This document shows positions 12,991 through 16,558 of a stretch of DNA of 16,558 nucleotides, one piece after another. The translations under genes and the position numbers were made by a program. A model generated the notes under the pieces. That model was not told where the DNA came from and made no database searches. It was given only the letters and a program-made list of their open reading frames with translations. Every line of letters starts with the position of its first letter. Position 1 is the first letter of the stretch. The stretch spans positions 9,964-26,521 of the forward strand of contig DJPO01000106.1 in the NCBI GenBank assembly GCA_002437405.1, in the 5' to 3' direction. The stretch is from Opitutia bacterium UBA6410. GTDB lineage: Bacteria; Verrucomicrobiota; Verrucomicrobiia; Opitutales; Intestinicryptomonadaceae.

Positions 12991-13884
12991 ATGTCGATAT
13001 ACGAAAGAGACTACATGCGCGGGCGGCGCGGCGGGAGTGCCGCGGCGGATTTCTTCGCGAACATTTCCGCAGTAAAGTTGCTGATTCTCGTAAACATCGC
13101 GGTATTCGTTCTGGAGGCTTTTGTCGACAGGCTGTACGGCGCGGGCAGCTTTTTGATGCTCTTCGACCTCTCGTGGGACGGCTTGGCGCGCGGGAAGGTT
13201 TGGACTCTTCTGACGTACGCGTTTTTGCACGGCAACCTGTGGCACATCGCATTCAATATGATAGCCCTGTATTTTATGGGCACACCGCTCGAGGCTCGGC
13301 TGGGCTGGCGGCGTTTTCTTGCCGTGTATTTTTGCGGCGCGCTGGGCGGAGCTTTGGTGTGGCTCGGAGTTTCGTTCGGCGGCGGGGGGCTCGTGGGGGC
13401 TTCGGCGGCTGTGATGGCGGTCTTCGCGTGCTTTTGCGCGTTTTATCCGCCCGTTCCGATTACCTTTTTGCTGTTTTTCGTCCTCCCGATTTCCGCAAAG
13501 CCGATGACTATGTTGAAAGTCGCGGCGGCAATCGAAGTTTTCGGGCTTCTGTCGACTTTCGCGGGATACCCCTCCGACATTGCCTACGCCGCCCACTTGG
13601 GCGGGATTGCGGCGGGTCTGCTTTGCGCCCGCGCGATAAGCCGCGGGAAGTTCGATTTCCTTGATTCGATTTCACTTAAGGCGTTTGCGCGAAAATCCGA
13701 AAAATATACAAAGCGGGCGTCCGACTACAATTTCAGAGTCAATATTTCCGACCCCGATGCCCTCCAAAAGGAGGTCGACAGGATTCTCGACAAAATCGGC
13801 GAACGCGGGTTTGCCTCGCTGACCGACGCCGAGCGGCGGACGCTCGCCGAAGCCCGTCGGAGAATCGACCCGAACAAACCGTAA
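12991..13884 (+). CDS. rhomboid-family intramembrane protein
   Basis: A 297-residue polytopic membrane protein with about six helices between residues 25 and 215 and a polar cytoplasmic tail (215-297). Rhomboid hallmarks: H80-GNLW-H85-IAF-N89 in helix 2, G136-A-S138 in helix 4 and A-H202-LGG in helix 6, giving the expected Ser-His dyad. The residue after the serine is Ala139, so the motif is GASA and not the usual GxSG. The glycine shapes the oxyanion region, so activity is uncertain; it could be a slow protease or a pseudoprotease. Substrates are unknown. The start at 12991 gives a short basic N-terminus; the frame is open further upstream, but that overlaps tcdA. It lies 34 nt after tcdA and 32 nt before the Prc-type protease gene, so two envelope proteases are neighbours. 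Confidence 0.88.
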   Translation: MSIYERDYMRGRRGGSAAADFFANISAVKLLILVNIAVFVLEAFVDRLYGAGSFLMLFDLSWDGLARGKVWTLLTYAFLHGNLWHIAFNMIALYFMGTPLEARLGWRRFLAVYFCGALGGALVWLGVSFGGGGLVGASAAVMAVFACFCAFYPPVPITFLLFFVLPISAKPMTMLKVAAAIEVFGLLSTFAGYPSDIAYAAHLGGIAAGLLCARAISRGKFDFLDSISLKAFARKSEKYTKRASDYNFRVNISDPDALQKEVDRILDKIGERGFASLTDAERRTLAEARRRIDPNKP

Positions 13885-13901
13885 AATCCAACGACGACAC
13901 A

Positions 13902-13916
13902 TTTTTTTTTTAGAAG
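13902..13916 (+). promoter_or_regulatory. T10 tract and AGAAG just before the prc start
   Basis: Ten consecutive T (13902-13911) and AGAAG (13912-13916) directly precede the ATG. AGAAG abuts the start too closely to be a normal Shine-Dalgarno site. The run is a U-rich leader, perhaps an S1-type ribosome binding region. I found no convincing stem before it, so it is not called a terminator. Confidence 0.3.
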
Positions 13917-16445
13917 ATGAACATTAAAAAGAATTTATCTATACTGCTCGCGTTTTTGTCGGCGGCGTTTTTAGGCGCGCCCGCATTTGCCGAAGCCGTT
14001 GCCGCGCCCGAAAAGGCGGCCGCGCCGCGCAAGCCCATTTCCCTCCAGACATCGCAGAAAATGCGCAACGAGTCCAAGTGGCTCGTCTATTGTATGGAGC
14101 ACGGGCACTATCTGAGAATGCCCGTCTCCGAGCTTGACGTGCGCGAGTTCATTCGCGAATACATGCAGAACGTCGATTTCTTCAAGCTCTTTTTCACAAC
14201 GGGCGACGTCCAGCATTTTCAGGACTTTTTCTCTCCGTCGATAGACGTTATGTTGCGGCAGGGCACGCTGCTGCCCGCGTTCTCGATATACGACAAATTC
14301 CTCGACCGCGCCGACGCGCGTTTGCAGTGGATTAAGGAGCGCATGAAAAAGCCGTTCGATTTCACCCAGAACGCGACATTCCGCCCCGACCGCAGCAAAT
14401 CCGAGTGGCCGAAAGACTGGCAGGCGGCGAACGAACTTTGGGAAAACAGGCTCAAGTACGACATTGTAAACGAAATCCTCTCCTATTCCGCCAAGAAGCA
14501 CCAAGCCGAGAAAAAGGCGCAGGAGAAATCCGCCGCAAAGGCGCAAGCTGCCGAGTCCGCGCAGGTTGCCGAATCTGCCGCCGCTTCCCAGACTCCCGCG
14601 ACTGAACAGGCGGCGCAGGTTGCAGATGCCGACGCTAAATCGGAAGGCGAAAAGGCTGAGTCGGGCGCGGAATCCGAAACTCCCGCGGGCGGCGAATCCG
14701 CCCCCAAATCCGTCGCGCAAACGGACGGCGAATCCGCCGACGACGCTGCGGACATTGCCGAGGAATCGGAAATCGAGTCCGAAGAAGCCGAGGTCGCGCG
14801 CGAAGAGGAAAAAGAGCCGAAGACGTTCGAGGAAAAGCTCGCCAAGGCGGAAAAAGAGGTCTTGACGCGCTACGAAAAGCTAATCGAAAACTACCGCAAG
14901 GCGGACGCGATGGAAATTCAGGAAATCTATCTGAACACCCTCTCGCATTTCTACGACCCGCATTCGTCCTTCCTTTCCGAATACTATCTCGAGGAGTTCG
15001 ACATCTCGGTGCGCAACGCGCTCGTGGGAATCGGCGCAATGCTTCAGGACAAGGACGGCTATTGCGTGATTGCCGAGCTTATGGCGGGCGGGCCCGCGGA
15101 GGAGTCCAAGCAGCTTTCCAACGGCGACAAGATTCTCGCGGTAGGGCAGGAGACGGGCGAAATGGTCGATGTCATCGGCGTAAAGTTGCGCAACACCGTC
15201 AGAATGATTCGCGGCAAGAGCGGCACGAAAGTCCGTCTGCTAATCGAGCCCGCGTCGAATCCGTCCGCCCGCAAGACGATAACGCTCGTGCGGCGCGAAA
15301 TCAAGTTGACGACAAAGCTCGCCAAAGCGGAAATCTACACAGTCCCCGTGGGCGACAAGACCGTTCCCGTCGGCGTAATCGACCTCCCGGGGTTCTACGG
15401 CGAGGGCGGCTTCAACGGCGAAAGCAAGGGGTTCAGCGCGTCGAAGGACGTCGAGGAGCTTCTCGGCAAGCTCAAGGCTGCTGGCGTTAAGGGGATAATT
15501 TTGGATATGCGCCGCAACGGCGGCGGCTTCCTCCCCGAGGCTGTCGATCTGGCGGGGCTTTTCATCAAAAAAGGCCCTGTAGTTCAGGTGCGCAATGCGG
15601 CTGGGCGTGTCGAAAAGCTATGGGACACGAACTCGAAGGTAGTTTGGGACGGGCCGTTAATCATTTTGGTAAGCCGTCTCTCCGCCTCCGCGACCGAAAT
15701 CGTGGCGGGTGCGTTGCAGAACCACAAGCGCGCGATTATAGTTGGCGACAAGAGCACGCACGGCAAGGGCACTGTTCAGGCGGTTCTCAATCTCGGCAAT
15801 TTCGACCCCGAGCAAAAAAGTGCCGCAAAGGTCACAATTCAAAAGTGGTACACGCCCAATGGCGAGTCGATTCAGATGAAGGGTGTCCACCCCGACATTG
15901 TGCTGCCGTCTCCGTATGACTATATGGAAATTGGCGAGCAGTACAAGGACTACGCCCTAAAGTGGGATTGCATTGAGCCCGACGAAATTCAGGAGCTTTG
16001 GGGCTACGGGCTTCCGAAGGACGAGGCGGACAAGCTTGTCGAAAAGCTAACAAAGCAGTCCGTCGAGCGTCAGAAGAAGCTCGAGGAATTTGCGTTCTGG
16101 AATTCCCAAATCGACAGGGTGAAGGCGCGTTGGAACACGAAGGACTGGAGTGTGAATTTAGCCGAGCGCGAAAAGAAGCTGGCGGAGGACGAAGCTTTTG
16201 CGGACGCCTCCAAAAAGCGAGAAAAGGCGTTGGCGGCTCTGAATTTCAAAAAGGAAAAAGTCTTGCTCGAGAGTGCGAAAGCTACTGAGCAGGCGGAGTC
16301 CGAGAAAAAGGCGCAGGAGCGCAAGGCAGGGGTTGGAATGCCTGAGGACATCGAATCGGAGTTGGATTCGGAGGAGCCTCCGGCGTTTGATGTGCAGTTG
16401 CGCGAGGCATTGCGGATAATGGCGGACTGGTTGAGTTTGGAATAG
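13917..16445 (+). CDS. prc: periplasmic carboxy-terminal processing protease, Prc/Tsp type (S41)
   Basis: An 842-residue exported serine protease. The signal peptide ends near residue 25 (APAFA-EA). The N-terminal helical domain (about 45-190) matches E. coli Prc, including FDFTQNATFRPDRSKSEWP. Residues about 192-302 form an Ala/Glu/Ser-rich, strongly acidic low-complexity insert not found in E. coli Prc. A PDZ domain follows (about 365-455, GIGAMLQ to KLRNTVRMIRGKSG). The protease core has FYGEGGF, RNGGGFLPEAVDLAGLF near 532, SASATE with nucleophile S591, and GKGTVQ with general base K617. Residues about 665-842 are the helical C-terminal domain (DUF3340-like). The family trims proteins at hydrophobic C-termini and controls cell-wall hydrolases. 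AGAAG-like spacing before the ATG is weak and is preceded by T10. A terminator follows. Confidence 0.93.
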   Translation: MNIKKNLSILLAFLSAAFLGAPAFAEAVAAPEKAAAPRKPISLQTSQKMRNESKWLVYCMEHGHYLRMPVSELDVREFIREYMQNVDFFKLFFTTGDVQHFQDFFSPSIDVMLRQGTLLPAFSIYDKFLDRADARLQWIKERMKKPFDFTQNATFRPDRSKSEWPKDWQAANELWENRLKYDIVNEILSYSAKKHQAEKKAQEKSAAKAQAAESAQVAESAAASQTPATEQAAQVADADAKSEGEKAESGAESETPAGGESAPKSVAQTDGESADDAADIAEESEIESEEAEVAREEEKEPKTFEEKLAKAEKEVLTRYEKLIENYRKADAMEIQEIYLNTLSHFYDPHSSFLSEYYLEEFDISVRNALVGIGAMLQDKDGYCVIAELMAGGPAEESKQLSNGDKILAVGQETGEMVDVIGVKLRNTVRMIRGKSGTKVRLLIEPASNPSARKTITLVRREIKLTTKLAKAEIYTVPVGDKTVPVGVIDLPGFYGEGGFNGESKGFSASKDVEELLGKLKAAGVKGIILDMRRNGGGFLPEAVDLAGLFIKKGPVVQVRNAAGRVEKLWDTNSKVVWDGPLIILVSRLSASATEIVAGALQNHKRAIIVGDKSTHGKGTVQAVLNLGNFDPEQKSAAKVTIQKWYTPNGESIQMKGVHPDIVLPSPYDYMEIGEQYKDYALKWDCIEPDEIQELWGYGLPKDEADKLVEKLTKQSVERQKKLEEFAFWNSQIDRVKARWNTKDWSVNLAEREKKLAEDEAFADASKKREKALAALNFKKEKVLLESAKATEQAESEKKAQERKAGVGMPEDIESELDSEEPPAFDVQLREALRIMADWLSLE

Positions 16446-16448
16446 TCA

Positions 16449-16483
16449 GCAAAATTGCGGGGCAATTTTGCACGGGGATTTTT
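16449..16483 (+). terminator. terminator hairpin after prc
   Basis: GCAAAATTGC (16449-16458) pairs perfectly with GCAATTTTGC (16462-16471) around a GGG loop, 3 nt after the prc stop. A T5 run (16479-16483) follows after a short ACGGGGA spacer, so the U tract is not immediate. Confidence 0.55.
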
Positions 16484-16487
16484 AGAC

Positions 16488-16533
16488 AGGGGGTCTTGCC
16501 CCCTACGGCGGGATTGGCTACGCCACTCCCGCC
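16488..16533. repeat. REP-like pair of GC-rich palindromes
   Basis: Two hairpins follow each other: GGGGG (16489-16493) with CCCCC (16499-16503) around TCTTG, then GGCGGGA (16507-16513) with TCCCGCC (16527-16533), whose interior pairs again (TGGC with GCCA, TAC loop). No ORF covers this stretch. The compact paired palindromes after an operon end resemble REP/BIME-type dispersed repeats. Repetition elsewhere cannot be checked from one window. The remaining 25 bases to the edge show nothing further. Confidence 0.4.
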
Positions 16534-16558
16534 TACCCCCGCTGGGCGCGTGAAATCA

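Noticed and set aside
1..16558. CRISPR arrays, insertion sequences, phage, toxin-antitoxin pairs, rRNA or tRNA genes
   Set aside because: I looked for spaced repeats, transposase motifs, terminal inverted repeats, and tRNA or rRNA signatures and found none. All sizeable stretches are filled by the genes listed.

Overview
The window reads as ordinary, gene-dense chromosome from a Gram-negative, moderately GC-rich bacterium. Sec-type signal peptides, a periplasmic Prc/Tsp protease and few consensus Shine-Dalgarno sites fit this. The gene set and the ribB/ribH/nusB/ftsY run suggest a PVC-group bacterium, perhaps Verrucomicrobiota (Opitutales-like). That placement is inference from gene content; no rRNA or marker alignment was available. 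I see no mobile element, CRISPR array, phage, toxin-antitoxin pair, rRNA or tRNA.

Left part (1-6500), mixed orientation. A small CPHC thioredoxin-fold protein and a three-helix DUF4405-like membrane protein lie on the + strand and end at a bidirectional terminator. Facing them is a secreted GH99/GH71-like glycoside hydrolase with a CBM9-like C-terminal domain. Divergent from it, across 55 bp, is an AraC-type regulator, so the two form a plausible sugar-responsive pair. The regulator gene overlaps tail-to-tail by 4 bp with trmL. On the - strand follow smpB-trmL (tightly coupled), rpoZ (TTG start with a perfect AGGAGG) and a nucleoside:H+ symporter-like MFS permease with the best promoter in the window.

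Right part (6636-16445), all + strand. One long, tightly packed gene train runs rsuA/rluB-type pseudouridine synthase, ribB fused to a degenerate RibA domain, ribH, nusB, ftsY, aroB, TatD-like hydrolase, tcdA-like E1 enzyme, rhomboid protease and Prc/Tsp-type S41 protease. Junctions are ATGA overlaps or 0-11 nt up to tcdA, and about 33 nt before each of the two protease genes. The train mixes riboflavin synthesis, rRNA maturation, protein targeting, the shikimate pathway and envelope proteolysis. It ends at a terminator hairpin followed by GC-rich palindromes that look like a dispersed repeat.

No clearly new system is present. The points most worth a second look are the RibA-like domain that has lost all three zinc cysteines, the rhomboid with GASA instead of GxSG, a roughly 110-residue acidic Ala/Glu insert in the Prc protease, a possible small RNA between rpoZ and the permease, the overlapping divergent promoters of the glycosidase/AraC pair, and the palindromic repeat at the right edge.
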